Program-made: the position numbers and the translations under genes
The notes under the pieces: generated by a model
The model's input: the letters and a program-made list of their open reading frames with translations, nothing else
What the model was told of the DNA's origin: nothing
The model's database searches: none
Assembly: GCA_946902985.2 (NCBI GenBank)
Contig: CAMPQE020000051.1
Coordinates: 1,798,001 to 1,862,000 of the forward strand
Direction of reading: 5' to 3'
DNA length: 64,000 nt
Source: Meconema thalassinum
Lineage: Eukaryota; Arthropoda; Insecta; Orthoptera; Tettigoniidae
Part shown: in pieces, positions 10,546 to 22,535 of the stretch
How positions within the stretch are numbered: position 1 is the first letter of the stretch
Layout: every line of letters starts with the position of its first letter

Positions 10546-11323
10546 GGCATGAGTAGGCTATAGCAATTTTGAAATTTGGAGAAAAGATAACATCTATTAA
10601 TATCTACCTGCAGAAATGCCTGACTTAGCAAGATTATAATTATTATATTTGCAAGTATTTACACAATCCAAAATTTATATGCGCAATATCGTCTAACGGC
10701 AACCATTTGAAAGAATACCGACGGAACAAAATCGTCTACCATGTTTGATACCAGTAGCCTATCCATGTTGTCAAGCGTTATCGCACTGATCTACAACAAA
10801 ATGTACTTAGAAGTACCTGGCTCATAGACACACGTCCTCTCCGGTTGAAAAAGATATTTCTTAACCCTTATCTGGGTCTGATGAACCCAGTTGCCGTTAC
10901 TTTTGACTAACGGCATTATGGAATCTTTCGCCATGCAAGGACAGAAAATCCATTAATTTGTTCATTTTTATGCGTTAAACAATGCCAAAAATGATTTTGT
11001 AATTTGAGCCCTCAGATAGGCCTGCGATTCAAAGTACAAATTTCGGTCTCGTGTACGGTACTTAACCGTTTGACCCTTTATGGTTGGGCAATATACAACC
11101 GGCTTTTTATAAGCATAATGCATGATTAATATAGGATTCAATGGGCCTCAAATTAGCAGTAATGTTTAAGTTGTTAGTATCGACAGAGCGACTTCGGTTA
11201 CCCTCGCCTATGTTATGCAGGATCAGACAATTTAAGTTTTAGTGTTTCTCTGACAGATGTTTTTGAGTTGCAACTTCGAAAATTGTAGAGCTTGACTTTT
11301 AGAATTATTAATGCCAGATACTT
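10546..11323. other. Unassigned
   Basis: I see no coding signal. GTCGTCTTCTTCTT-type sequence near 11327-11345 is the simple tail of the LINE that starts at 11324. Confidence 0.4.
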
Positions 11324-12003
11324 CTATCGTCTTCTTCTTCTTCCTAGCGCTGTCCCGCTGGTGCAGGGTCCGCTTTTTTTGGACATTGACCTCCATTTTG
11401 TCCGGTTTCGTGCGTCAGCTGGATTTAGGCCGGTAATTTTTAAGTCACCATTTGTAGTGTCTTGCCAATGCTGCTTCGGTCGTCCTCTGGGGCGAAGGCC
11501 TTCAATCTCAAAATGAAGGACAGAGTTAGTAACAGTATCAGGCGCTGCACGCAGGACAGGGCCATACCATCGGAGCCGTTTCTCTCTCATTTTATCCACA
11601 ATTGGGGCGACACCCATTTGCTCCCGAATTGTGTAGTTTCTGACATGGTCAATAAGGGAGATGCGCATTGTCCAAAGAAGCATTCTCATTTCCATGGCGT
11701 GCAGGCGACGTTCTGAAATTTTGTTGAATGGTCGACATTCAACGCCATACAGTGCAACTGGCCGTACCACTGTCCGATATATCTTGGATTTGAGACGAAG
11801 TGGCATTTTCTTGTCGCAAAGCACAGCCGTGACCTCCTTCCACCGCAACCAGGTTGCACTTACCCTGGCTCTTACTTCATCATTGAAGTTGCCATCACTC
11901 TGAAGACGAGATCCAAGGTACCTGAAGCATTCTGCCTTGACTAGATTTTGTCCAGCGACTTGAATAGTACCGTCGCTTGGGTTTAACTCCAGATAATTCT
12001 ATG
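11324..12003 (-). pseudogene. LINE reverse transcriptase, C-terminal fragment
   Basis: The minus frame reads from about 12003 to a stop at 11324. It contains an F-R-Y-L-G-S motif about 30 codons in, then VVRPVALYGVE, the EMRMLLW segment, a GVAPIVDKMREKRLRWYG block and RGRPKQHW. These mark the thumb and C-terminal end of a non-LTR reverse transcriptase of RTE/BovB-like type. The catalytic FADD and the endonuclease are missing, so it is 5'-truncated. The 174 codons after the internal Met are intact. The 3' end carries a GAA-rich simple tail. It abuts the BEL/Pao remnant at 12004. Confidence 0.85.
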
Positions 12004-12530
12004 GAGGTAGGTATTACGGGAGGACCAAGATTCTTTTAACGACGCTGACATCAAGTCGTGTGTGGCGGCGGATTCCAGAAGACCACTGGCTCGAATCCAA
12101 TTACCAAACCTATCTTGAAGTCCCACTTGAACTGTGGATAAAAGTACATGGGCACTGCGCCAAGATTTAGAATTCTGGACGAAGCGGGAAGCATTCGACC
12201 TTTCATCGACATCACTTTGTTTTGATTTGGAAGGTGAAGTGGCTGATGACTTCAGATTCTCGTGACGAAGTAGCTAAGTGTGATGTGGCTTTTGGCAATG
12301 GAAACAAAATCTAGTGGATTGGCAATTAGACGCAGAAAGTTTTGACGAAATACAATTAAAACAACGATGATGTTGTGCAATGAGCTTTCTCGTATCGTCG
12401 ATATTGAGTGCTCGAAAAGAATACAAAGCGTGGATTTTCAGACAAAGTAGACATTTCGGAAAATTATTGGGCATTTTGTGTAATTCGCTTTGACTATTTA
12501 ATGCAGTGGGGCTGGTGTGTCGTTATTCTG
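12004..12530 (-). pseudogene. BEL/Pao gag zinc knuckle and protease region
   Basis: The minus frame has C-x2-C ahead of an A-x2-H-x2-C-F-N-C, then C-x4-F-C-F-H-C-x3-HH. This is the zinc-knuckle block that precedes the protease in BEL/Pao polyproteins. One in-frame TAG follows. The frame then continues into a VLLSTVQVGLQDRFGNW stretch and a degenerate protease-like LLESAATHDLMS, where the expected active-site DSG reads ESA. It is cut off at about 12004 by the LINE fragment. Classification is from motif memory. Confidence 0.7.
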
Positions 12531-13359
12531 AAGACCTGAGCCAATAGCCACTTGATGGAGCGCTAGATCTAGGAGCGAAAGAAACATGACAAGAGCCCAC
12601 TGATGAGCCAGCTTGGTGTTCCTAGGCCAAACCCCACACATGACACGGCATAAAAATAGAAAAATTTTTGAGTTTTAAGAAGATTCTAACATGGAACGCA
12701 AGGTCATCCTAGGAGTCACGTACCGTGCACGTGACCCTCGTGCTTAAGGGAGTGAAAAAGCAGACAGAGAGGTCTCGGACTGTTGTGGCCGGCATACTGG
12801 CGAAGTCTACTACCGAGTCTTCCTTGCAGGCTCATAGTGCCCCTTCCCCTTAACGAGGCTTCATACGGAGCTCTTCGTGCCCCCACCACAAGCCGAATCG
12901 AGCCAAGGGTTCTTTCGGGACACCTCGTGCACCCTCCTCCTCAAGCTGAGTCGTGCTGAGGCTTTTTCTGGGGCTGTTCGTGCCGAGCTTTGGCAAGCTG
13001 AGCGGAGGAGAGATGAGGGCTCAATCTATCGGAAGAAAAGGGAAGGTACATTGACTGTTGCCAACCCATGCTGAGCTGTCGGTTGAGGGATTCAACCTCT
13101 CTCTTCCTTTGGAGAAAATTCGAACTTAATTCCAACGCCTTAGACTGCTCGGCCAATCCGACAAGGAATGTAGAGGCTTATATTATGAGTGTGAGAAATG
13201 AAAAAAGAAAGAAAGCAATCCATTCGGCCGACAGCAGATTCAATAATAATATTATAAGCCTTGAAGTTGAAATTTATTATGAAAGGGACATCGACTAAGG
13301 AGGACGATTAGCCCCTTAAACTTGGCTGTGTGTAATTAATTTAGTTTGATAACCTGTGT
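12531..13359. other. GC-richer unassigned retroelement-like stretch
   Basis: This is less AT-rich than its surroundings, with a partly repeated CTCGTGC-CACCTCGTGCACC pattern near 12860-12990. A 65-codon frame at 12877-13074 has no recognised domain. Confidence 0.35.
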
Positions 13360-13634
13360 TATTGAGACGGTGCTTAACATGAGACCGGTGCGTCCTTCCC
13401 AATCCTCACCTGACTTCAAAATACACAGACACCGAAATAAAGCAGGTTATCATCACTCATACACACAGAACCACTACACAGAGTGGAAAGCAGGGGGAGA
13501 GGAGGGGGAAGCATTAGAAAGGGCCTTCCGACAAGATACTACTCCGGTGGTCAACCGTGGGTTTGAGCATTACTCGAGTGCACCTAGCTGATGACCTGAG
13601 GGCCTGAAGGAGCTTACAAAAAAAAAAAAAAAGT
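13360..13634 (+). mobile_element. Probable retroelement 3' end with poly(A)
   Basis: It ends in about 16 A residues at 13618-13633 after GCCTGAAGGAGCTTAC. An ATACAGACACCGAAATAAAG block here recurs near 18113-18135, consistent with an interspersed family. No coding motif is recognised. Confidence 0.5.
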
Positions 13635-13663
13635 TTACGAGGATCTTTCTGCCCAGAGAATAA

Positions 13664-13712
13664 CAATTATTGTAGCTTTATGGGGGAAGACTAGCTAGGT
13701 CATCTGCCCCTA
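13664..13712 (-). mobile_element. Mini-retroelement copy, diverged
   Basis: It matches the 52-bp family core over AGGTCATCTGCCCCTAAA. The GGGGCGGAACTAC half is mutated. Confidence 0.6.
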
Positions 13713-15403
13713 AAGAGAGATATGTCATAATATAGCATTATACTCGCAGTTAAGTGAGTGTTACCGACCCTTTTTTTCAAAGCACTGAAGCTTTACAGTG
13801 TCAAATCATGTCTATACTTGGGGGGTTGAGATTAAACTTTATACCCACCTCGATATTTATCGATTTTTCTTAGAATTCTCGCAAATTCCTATCTTCATGG
13901 TGAGTGACTTTTCAAATTGCGTTTTCAGTAGCCGGTGATTCAAACACAAAGGCGCACCTAATCACTGCTTGTGACGGTTATTTCTGCCGTTAAAAAATGG
14001 CGCCATGGCAGAGATTAGCAGCTAATAACACACGTAGGAAGAAGGCCGTCCAATTCGTGATAAATTAACCGCCTATAACTCTTGGAAAATAAATCCTGAG
14101 CTCTCAGATATACGGTATTCGTGGGGACAATTTTGAATCTTAACACGTCAACGATTATAATAATTCTCGGTACGGTCCGTGTCTAAGATACCTATGCGGT
14201 TTTTTATCGCCTTGCTCGGCATAAATAAACCTCTCGCATTGTACGTATTCTTCCAACGAGGCTTCAAATGAACGATCCAGACTTCCCTTTCATGGTGAGT
14301 TAGAAGATGCTCTAATTTGTTTCCCAATCCCTTAGAATTGGACATAGTAAAGCGAGGAAGGCTTTACTAGATTATAAGTGGAGACAGGTACCACAAAGTG
14401 CTTTCATTTAGAGATATGCTCTTATTTATTTTTATAAGTTTATGATTAGAGATTTTAAAGAGGGAGGGATTTGGGGAGGGGGAATACTCACACTGTTTAC
14501 AAACTCAGCTAGTACGAATAATATCAATTAGACAGTTCTTAATCACTCTCTTTCAATCATACATTCATCCTTCTACTTAGTCATACATTTTCTCAATATA
14601 TGTTCTTACTTATATTACACTTAACCAAAATACAGAAATGCACTTCATATAACATATCATTGTTCTTGGGACAAACAATCAACGACTACAGAGGTGTTCT
14701 CACACGTAGGGGACCTCTTAAAAGGGCCTAAGATTTCAAGGAGGATGGCTGTAGGTTCGTTACCCGGGAGGTGCAGATGCAGGTTAAACCTCCTCCGTAA
14801 CAGCTGCTTGAGAGGCTCACAGGCCTCTTCGGCCTCACATGGCAGTGTAACATCCTGAATGTTAACGTATTCATCTCACTCTTTCAGGACCTGGTTCGAA
14901 TACTTATGCGGTGTCTCTGCATCGGACCTGTGAGGAGTCTCTCTCACTAAGGCGAGGTAAAGGATGCTGTTTTGTTGTCTTTCAGGCCAAATATGACTCT
15001 GTTAGAGATGCGAGATGTCCCCAGGGCTAATTTAATTTCCAGAAGACTTTACTTTCATTCTTTTAGTATCCAACTAAGGGTGTATTATCAAGGAGGAGGG
15101 CCCTATGGAACGAGAGTAGCTCTAGGTGAGGCTTGCGTACCCTGCTCAGGAGGCAAGGCCTTTCGGGAAGATACAGGACTAACGAGGAAGCAATTGGCCC
15201 GGAACTATCTGGGGGGTCCCCAACTTAGGTCCTTAATCCCGTAGGACTTTTCAGGCACTGTTGCGAGAGGCAGATTACTATAGGTTTCCTTCCCTCTGTA
15301 GAAATCAACCTACAGGTCAAATGGCTGCCACTTTCACGGGTATCGTGTTAGTACCGGGAGGTATTCCTCCTACTCGGGGGCTAGAGGAAGGATGAATCTT
15401 TGG
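13713..15403. other. Unassigned
   Basis: No recognised gene. A 90-codon plus frame at 14972-15244 follows a TTTCAG acceptor-like site but shows no motif. Short G/C-richer blocks (14700-15400) may be repeat sequence. Confidence 0.35.
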
Positions 15404-15680
15404 AGAGGTGAGCTGGTGCAGACCAAGGGAAAGGGGGCTTCCGGTTCCATCAAGCTCACCTCGGCAACCAAGCCCGAGAAGGCCAGCGGTCTGCTGCCCC
15501 TAAGGTGAAGCGCCTTCCCAAGGCCAAGAAGTCCGAGATGAAAGCAGCCACCAAAAAGGCCATCTCCAAGAAACCCACAGAGAAGAAGCGTGCTGCACCT
15601 GCCCCTAAGCTTTAGAAAGCTCTTTCTAGGGCTAAGAAGGCAGCAAAGGTGCAAAGGCAGCTCCAAAGAAGAAATGAGAA
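15404..15680 (+). pseudogene. Histone H1 3' fragment
   Basis: The plus frame opens RGELVQTKGKGASGS, the end of the H1 globular winged-helix domain. After one frameshift near 15495 it continues as a lysine/alanine/proline-rich tail with KKSEMKAATKKAISKKP. An in-frame TAG at 15613-15615 interrupts the tail, which then continues as more K/A-rich sequence to about 15676. The first half of H1 is missing. H1 binds linker DNA; this copy cannot encode it. The minus frame at 15370-15708 is its shadow. Confidence 0.85.
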
Positions 15681-15730
15681 TTTCAGTGATTTTTACCATT
15701 CCTCTCACACCCTCCTCTGGGTGCCCAAAC

Positions 15731-15777
15731 TGCCCTTCTCAGGGCCATCAATCATACCCTAAGAGAGGATGAGACAA
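15731..15777 (+). terminator. Histone mRNA 3' stem-loop and downstream element
   Basis: TGCCCTTCTCAGGGCC forms a 5-bp stem with a TCTC loop, close to the canonical histone stem-loop. It lies about 55 bp after the H1-like tail. A purine-rich AAGAGAGGATGAGACA at 15760-15775 resembles the U7-pairing downstream element. This shows the H1 remnant came from a replication-dependent gene and was copied as genomic DNA. Confidence 0.85.
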
Positions 15778-15860
15778 ATACAATTTCCTTCATTTCAAAA
15801 AAACAAAAACAAAACCAGTAGAATGGAATGCTCTGTGACAGAATAGGAGAAATAAGATGG

Positions 15861-17297
15861 GTAGGTGTGTAAAGTGCGTTAAGTCAAGAAAGGGCGATCT
15901 GCTTGCGTGTGATGTTATATTGTGGACGGTTACGAAGTTATTTCGTTGTGTATTACGTGTTATATTTACATCGGCCAGATTACGGGCGTGCAAAGTGCGT
16001 TATGTCCTTCCCGTCACGACTTACCACACTGAGCACTATTCAACACTTCATTCTGTGCGTGCAAAGAGCGTTATGTTCTTCCCGTCATGACTTAACACAC
16101 AGCACTATTCAACACTTCATTCTGTGCGTGCAAAGAGAGATATGTCAGTTTGAGTGACAAAGCGCATTACTCATTCGCGCTCTTCGTGAAGTTGCTCAAC
16201 AATATTATTAATGAATTCTTACACCTAGCATCACTCATTATCACTGTGTGATTATTAAACTAAATTCTCACCTACTTGAAGGTCACGTAGTCCATTGTCA
16301 ATCGTCATTTCCCAGCTGTTCTGCTTGTTAGTTAGTGACATGCCCTGTTGCGGTACCTATTGCTTTGCTGACTGGAGATATTAACAGTGTATGTTTTGAG
16401 CTTAGTTAGAAAGCATTACGTCTTCCAGAGCGGAACAGATATTTTTATTAGCCTTAATAAGCATTGATCATAAGTTCCTAGTCCTTGGCCATGCCAGCCT
16501 AAAAGAGACTTATTTAAATATTCTTGCAGTTACACTACTTCCGACACGATTTGCTCTATGGCTCCGAAACGTAGATTTCTGGTCCATTTGTCTGTTATTT
16601 ATACCAATTTGCACCATTTCTCCAAACTTAACTAAACTACTTTACGTCCCGAGTATTGTTTCTTGCTTTGCGAGGCTTAAAATGAGCCTAAATTGGTTCT
16701 TCTACTACTAATTCGATCCTTCGTGTATGTGCCTAACGGCCTAAATCTAGGAAATGGATAGGGATGTCTGAATTTCAGGTACACAGTGTTATCTGTTAGG
16801 TTTCGAAAGGTATGTATGTAAAATTTGGTTCAGTTCGGTGAAACGGTGTAGATTTGTGCCGAAGGGCCTAAATACAGGGAATGGAGAGGTCTGTTTGAAA
16901 TTTCAAGTGGATAGTTTTACGCGCAGGATTCCAAAGGATAACTAGGTAAAATCTGGTTCAAATCGGAGAAACGGTGTAGATTTAAACAAATATCAGACAG
17001 ACAAACCAACGTTGAGCTTTATATTAGCCTATATAGGTGAGATGTGGGTGTGCAAAGTGTGTTAAGTCATAAATTATCTGACACCTCGTGTTGTTTGGCT
17101 CCGTAACTACCAGTACGTGAATTTACATGGAATTTATTATGACGAATTATCCCGTTGTTGTGAACAGTATTAGGCTCCTGTAGACATAACTCAAATTACT
17201 TACATTCCACAACTCGAATTTGGGCTTCGAATTGAACTTTAGCACTTGATTTGCTCAAAACTAGTGAATTGTTACATAACGCACTTTAGACACCCAT
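15861..17297 (+). mobile_element. Non-autonomous TIR DNA transposon, copy 2
   Basis: The left end GTAGGTGTGTAAAGTGCGTT and the right end, reversed, ATGGGTGTCTAAAGTGCG are inverted repeats. The interior is colinear with 1401-3212 but lacks both SINEs, giving their empty sites at 16347 and about 16660. Internal TIR-like repeats occur at about 15985, 16055 and 17046. Two inverted copies of the 128-bp motif of 19916-20715 lie at 16720-16990. No transposase. Confidence 0.88.
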
Positions 17298-18539
17298 CCG
17301 CCCCTGGTCAGTAATACAAAGAAAGGATACTCTAAGCTTATGTGTTCTCCTCTTGCGTGTGATTTGCCCTGATATTTGATCTCGTTCGTGTTCGTGTCTG
17401 GGCATTGGGATGAAATGCTACGTATATTGAGTGTATTTAATGTGAAGGGGTCGTTTGCCTGTCATGTGTGGGACTGGATTGTGTGTGTGATAGCCTTTTA
17501 TAAGGGCAAGAGAGATTGTAGGGGGTTGTAAGATTGTGTTGAATTTCTCAGTTTGGCTAGTATGCCTCCGGTGCTCTTTGTTCATTGTTGAATCCCTGAC
17601 TAGTGTTGTATGTCGGCGTATGTAATTGTGGGTAAGAGGGGGTTGTGAACGACACATAAGTGGTTGTTTTGGATCTTGTCCAGGAGTGCATTGAGCATGA
17701 AGGGCTGGGGGAGTTATATCCAGGATCCTACTGAACGTAAATCGGGCCAGGTGCTATTCCACCAGTGTTTTGGATCTAGCGGGTGTGTGTTCTCTTTGCG
17801 AGGGTTATGCGGGGTTTGTGTTGATGTTTAGAAAGTTTTGAAGGACATGGGGTTAGGCGGGGTGAGTGTAGTGTATGAAGGGGCCGGGGAAATATATAGG
17901 ACAGTGTTTTCATTCTAGTTTTTTTGTGTGGAGCGCGACAGGTAATCGAGATCGTGTTAAACCGGTCTTATCTTCAGATTAAGCCCTGCGACTCCAATAA
18001 GTAGGGCACTCGCTTGGGGTGTTCTTGCGGGGGAAATGACGCTTCAAATTCGTAGCGCCTGCAAGCAAGGTCACAGGGAAAGTCATCGTCAGCGCGCGAG
18101 CCCCCAATTAATACAGACACCGCTATAATACAGGTTATCAGAGAACTTCACACAACCAGACCCAAGTACACGGGTCTAAATGTCCGCGATGTTCTAGCCC
18201 TTCAAATGATACAAAAACAACAACATATCGAAGGAGATTCTGATTGCCAGTATACGTGTTCCTGAGAAATTCCCTTGGTATTATCTTGTTATTATATTCC
18301 AACAGAAAGAAGAGAACTCTAATTGAGGCGTTCATATTAAGATGTTTTGTGTAATACCAGATTCGAAAACTATGTAACGTTCATGGAATCCAACTGGGAA
18401 ATGCTTCTACTCGCTATATTACTAGTGCCCCATCCTCAATAATTACGGTCACTGTGACATCTTGTATCATTTCTGTCATGAGACATTGGTAAAGCGGTCG
18501 AAACAGACAAAAACATGTAACGAAAAGAAATTATTAACC
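17298..18539. other. Unassigned, partly G/T-rich
   Basis: 17400-17900 is strongly G/T-biased on the plus strand with no convincing frame. At 18113-18135 there is a block shared with the retroelement end at 13360-13634. Confidence 0.35.
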
Positions 18540-18540
18540 T

Positions 18541-18616
18541 CTCCCCCTAACAGGTATCGAACCCCAAGTCTTTCCATCCGCAGTCCAACGCGTTATCATT
18601 TTAGCCACGGATGCTT
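18541..18616 (-). pseudogene. tRNA-like relic
   Basis: Read on the minus strand: CCGTGGCTAAAATGATAACG, GTTGGACTGCGGATGG, then GGGGTTCGATACC. The A- and B-box spacing is tRNA-like. The anticodon stem is mismatched and the acceptor does not pair, so it is a decayed tRNA or SINE head, not a working tRNA. Confidence 0.5.
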
Positions 18617-19915
18617 ACACACTACGCAAAGATAGAAAGTGACAACTTTTTGCGCTGGACGCTTGACTTCTTTTTAATCTAGAAGGTTCTTATGGGTTCG
18701 AATACCTTCCTTAGTCGACAGGCATATGTTCTTTTCTCTTGTTGTGATGGCATTAAAATGTGCAGCCACCGCCAGCTCGATCGCATGCGCTATTCACCTG
18801 AGCATCATAAGTAGCGGAAACAACATTTTGTCATGGAGCAATGAGAATTACAAATCGTGTGATATTCTCGCGGCATATTATCTGGAGTAGAAGACGAATG
18901 CCACGGAAAACCACTTCCAGGATGATTTAAGTGGGTCTCGAGTCGATGATAAAGATTTGAAAATCAATTCTACAAGCTTATTAATACACTTCATTTTGTT
19001 CGTATAAAAATAGTCCAACCAGAAAATTAATTCAGCAGGCTCATTCAGTTGTTAGCTTCTTTTCTACTAACGTCAGTTTCTCTCAGCACATATTTAGTGG
19101 GAAATGTCATGTTACCAGTCTAATGAAATCTACACTACGGTATTTCTCATAAGTGGATCAATTAATACTATTTTATATTTGTCAAGTGTAAGAATACAGA
19201 CTGTGTTTTAACTCGGTGTTACAGAGGGCTTTGACATGACACAGCGTAATAATGAGGAATAGTTTACAACTCGGTGTTACACGGTGCTTAGACTTGACAC
19301 GTGCGGCGGCCTGAGTGAGTCTGAGTTTTCCTTTAAACCGAGGTGGTAAACATTTCGAACACTTGCTACCCCGAATATACAGAGTACATTGTATTCGTTC
19401 TACAGATCGTTATGTCGTCGTCCAACCTGGCTATATACCATCAGATAAATAATGTAATTTTCAGGACCAAGTAAAAAATGACTCGTTGGAACAGGTGGAT
19501 ATGCACACATACTAAATCCACTATAAACGACATTAATCATAAAAATATCTACTAGCTCGGGGTTCGAGCATTCTACCTAACATCTTCCCTGAAGTTACTA
19601 TAGCAATGCTTGATTTAGCCACCTTAGCTACTGAGAGCCATGGTGTATCGCTGCCACATATAGAATCTATTCGTAGACACTTCCTGTCCAAACGTGAGGT
19701 GATGATAATCGGATCTGTGTTCGTTTTAATCATGCAATATATTTGAAGTCATTGAAATAAGGCTGCTGCTAATGATTTCCACTTTATTCGCGACCATGAA
19801 CTCAACGGTCAAGTATTACTAAGGCTGAGAAGGAGCAGGTACTAACGTATTTAGGACGTATTTTATTTAGCGTGTGGCATTACACATAAAACACAGTAAT
19901 GATAACAGTAATAAT
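18617..19915. other. Nothing recognised
   Basis: AT-rich sequence without coding, RNA or clear repeat signals. A short near-repeat of AACTCGGTGTTACA occurs at about 19209 and 19267. Confidence 0.4.
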
Positions 19916-20715
19916 CTATCTATATATATAAAGCTCAATGTTTGTCTGTCTGTCTGTCTGTTATGTATACAAATCCACACCGTTTCACCGATCTGAACCA
20001 AAATTTGTATACATACCCTTCGGAACCCTGCGGGTAACCCTGTCCACTTGAAATTTCCGACAGACCACCCCATTCCCTGCATTTAGGCCCTTTGTCCCAA
20101 ATCTACACCGTTTCACCGATCTCAACCAAAATTTGTATACTTACCCTTTGGTACTCTGCGGGTATCCCTGTCTACTTGAAATTTCGGACAGACCACTCCA
20201 TTCCCTGCATTTAGGCCCTTTGGCACAAATCTACACCGTTCCACCGATCAGAACCAAAATTTGTATACTTACCCTTTGGTACCCTGCGAGTAACACTGTT
20301 TGCTTGAAATTGCGGACAGACCACTCCATTCCCTGCATTTAGGCCCCTTGCCTCAAATCTAAACCGTTTCACCGATCTGAACCAAAATGTGTATACTTAC
20401 CCTTTGTTACCCTGTGAATACCACTGTCCACCTAAAATTTCGTACAGACCACCCCATTTCCTGCATTTAGGCCCTTTGCCAAAAATCTATATAGTTTCAC
20501 CGATCCGGACCAAAATTTTTATACTTACCCTTTCAAACCCTGCGGGTAACCCTGTCCACTTGAAATTTCGGACAGATCACCCCATTCCCTGCATTTAGGC
20601 CCTTTGGCACAAATCTACAACGTTTCACCGATCAGAACCAAAATGTGTATACTTACCCTTTGGTACCCTGCGAGTAACACTGTCTGCTTGAAATTGCGGA
20701 CAGACCACTCCATTC
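19916..20715 (+). repeat. Six-copy 128-bp tandem array
   Basis: After TCTATATATATAAAG and (GTCT)n, a unit of about 128 bp repeats about six times. Each holds ACCGTTTCACCGATC, TTGTATACTTACCCTTTGG and CATTCCCTGCATTTAGGCCC. The TTGTATAC landmark falls near 20005, 20131, 20261, 20389, 20518 and 20645. The same unit, inverted and in two copies, lies inside both TIR transposons. The plus frames at 20133-20822 are translation of the repeat. Confidence 0.93.
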
Positions 20716-21589
20716 CCGGAAAGAGGACAGGGTCCGTCCCAAAGGCAATGGAAAAAAGGGGTAAAACCGGACCCGCTCAGGAAACCCTCAGGGTTGCCAG
20801 CTCCCGAACTCACCAGCCATGAGCCCTTGAGGATGTAGCACTATCCAGGGTGCACCCAAAGTGGTGGGGCTACACACACCCTGCCTCCTTGAGGGTCTTG
20901 AGCAGAAGACATGAGATATTAAGAAAAGAAAAAGAAGGCTGACACCTCGAAGAATGAGGCTATCAGGAATGATTAGACAAGGGCCAATTAAGGCGGGAAA
21001 GTGAAAGAGTCGCTAGGCCTCGGATACCCTGATACCATCGGGGTCGGAAGAGAACAAGAGTTTGACCAAGGGAGGCTGACAGGAAAGAGAACTGAAAGGA
21101 GCCCGGCACCAGTAAGTAGAAGCAATGCCGGACTCAGCTGGGGTCCCGTGGTCGCAAACCCACGTCCCACAAGTTGTGAGACATTGGTGGGTGGAAGGGG
21201 GGGGGGGGGCAGGTGTGAGAATAGCTTGCTGATTCATCGCGAGGTGACATGAGAGAAATGTCCAGACCCCGCCGTGTTACCTGGTATTGCTGACTATGCT
21301 GATGTTCATATTGCGTCTTTGCTCAAACCACTGTAGTGTTACGAAAGAATGAGTGATTCACCGGTCAATGCGAATAGGACCGGGAACCCCCACCCGAACG
21401 TCTGTCATCATAATATATCTTCATCATCTGCGATATTCTCAGGTTCGTACAGCTTGGACCCGAGCAGTACTCGATAAGCTATTTCACTACACGCATCGAG
21501 TATAGGCCTAAGCCAGAAAATAACGTTCAGACATTGGAAGACATCGAAGGTAGAAATCTGAATTACCTATATCAGATTTAAAATTACAC
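20716..21589. other. GC-richer repeat-like sequence
   Basis: The array stops abruptly at GGAAAGAGGACAGGG. The next 500 bp read like a non-coding retroelement segment (GAGGATGTAGCACTATCC, GGTGGGGCTACACAC) that I cannot name. A G run sits at 21199-21210. Confidence 0.35.
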
Positions 21590-21705
21590 CATGTTCGTTT
21601 AGTAGTCATTTTTCATTACCTTATTATTATCATAAGGGTAAATGACCTAGATGTTACGCCCATTATACCACTAATCACCACACACAATAACTCTTCATCG
21701 CCTGT
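21590..21705 (+). repeat. Short interspersed repeat, copy 1 of 3
   Basis: Shared core TAAATGACCTAGATGTTACG, then CCCATTATACCACTAATCAC and CTTCATCGCCTGTGA. Related copies are at 24553-24660 and 25618-25775, always just outside Helitron sequence. Confidence 0.75.
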
Positions 21706-22254
21706 GAATCCCTATATCCCTATATATATTATAATTGTGAAAATCTGTGTGTCCGTGTGTGTGTGTGAGTGTGTGTGTTAGTTTGTTACCTCTTGACACT
21801 AAAACGGCTGGACGGATTTGGATGAAATTTGAAATGAAGACAGCTTATACCATGGGATAACATATAGGCTGCCTTTCGTTGGGAAATAAATCATTGTTCC
21901 CGTGGAATGGGCAACATAACTGAAAAGTCACCAAAAATACTCAACCAGGACAAAATATCGAAGTTGTCGCATAAAGACCGGACAAAGCTCAATTTACTCC
22001 CCTCGATGCAAGAAACAATACTCGGTGTGTCCCTACGGGACACCGAAAACTACATTTTAAGGCTCTAAAACCAACAGTTTCAAAGATATTCGCAGAAAAC
22101 TATCTTCGCTCTGATTGATGAACTAATCGCAAGTCCGTTTCCATGGCAACACTACCTCAAGGTATGACATCCGATTTTCTATGTATCCCTCTAGGAGGCA
22201 ATGCCAATTCATTTATTATCTTTTTCAAGATATATATAAACACAATAAGAACAG

Positions 22255-22535
22255 TGTAGCGCGCCTGCCTCCCGTCCGGAGGCCCCGGGTTCGATTCCCG
22301 GCTCCGTCAGAGATTTTAGACACTGACGTGAGGGCTGCAACGGGCTGAACTCAGATTCGTGAGGACAATTGAGTAGCTGTGAGGCAGCGCGCCGGTCACG
22401 AAGAACAAGATTAACGGCTGAGGGGACACTATGCACTGACCACGCGTCACCACAATATCTGCAGGCCAAATGGCTGGGAAGTGGTCGCATGATAGGCCTA
22501 GGCCCTTCATGGGCTGTAGTGCCAGGGGTAAAAAA
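22255..22535 (+). mobile_element. tRNA-derived SINE
   Basis: TAGCGCGCCTGCCTCCCGTC is followed by GGCCCCGGGTTCGATTCCCG, with a perfect B-box. About 220 bp of body ends near GGGGTAAAAAATATTAGG. The A-box side is 5'-truncated. Minus frames here are not genes. Confidence 0.85.

Noticed and set aside
12720..12850. Histone-like coding sequence
   Set aside because: A first impression from codon-like GTGACCCTCGTG. No histone motif holds in any frame.
15370..15708. 112-codon minus frame
   Set aside because: It is the complement of the lysine-rich histone H1 tail, giving a leucine/serine-rich artefact.
18541..18616. Functional tRNA gene
   Set aside because: The boxes are present, but the acceptor and anticodon stems do not pair.
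20133..20822. Several plus frames with repeated LxPLxxIYTVxPIRTKIxI
   Set aside because: Translation of the 128-bp tandem repeat.
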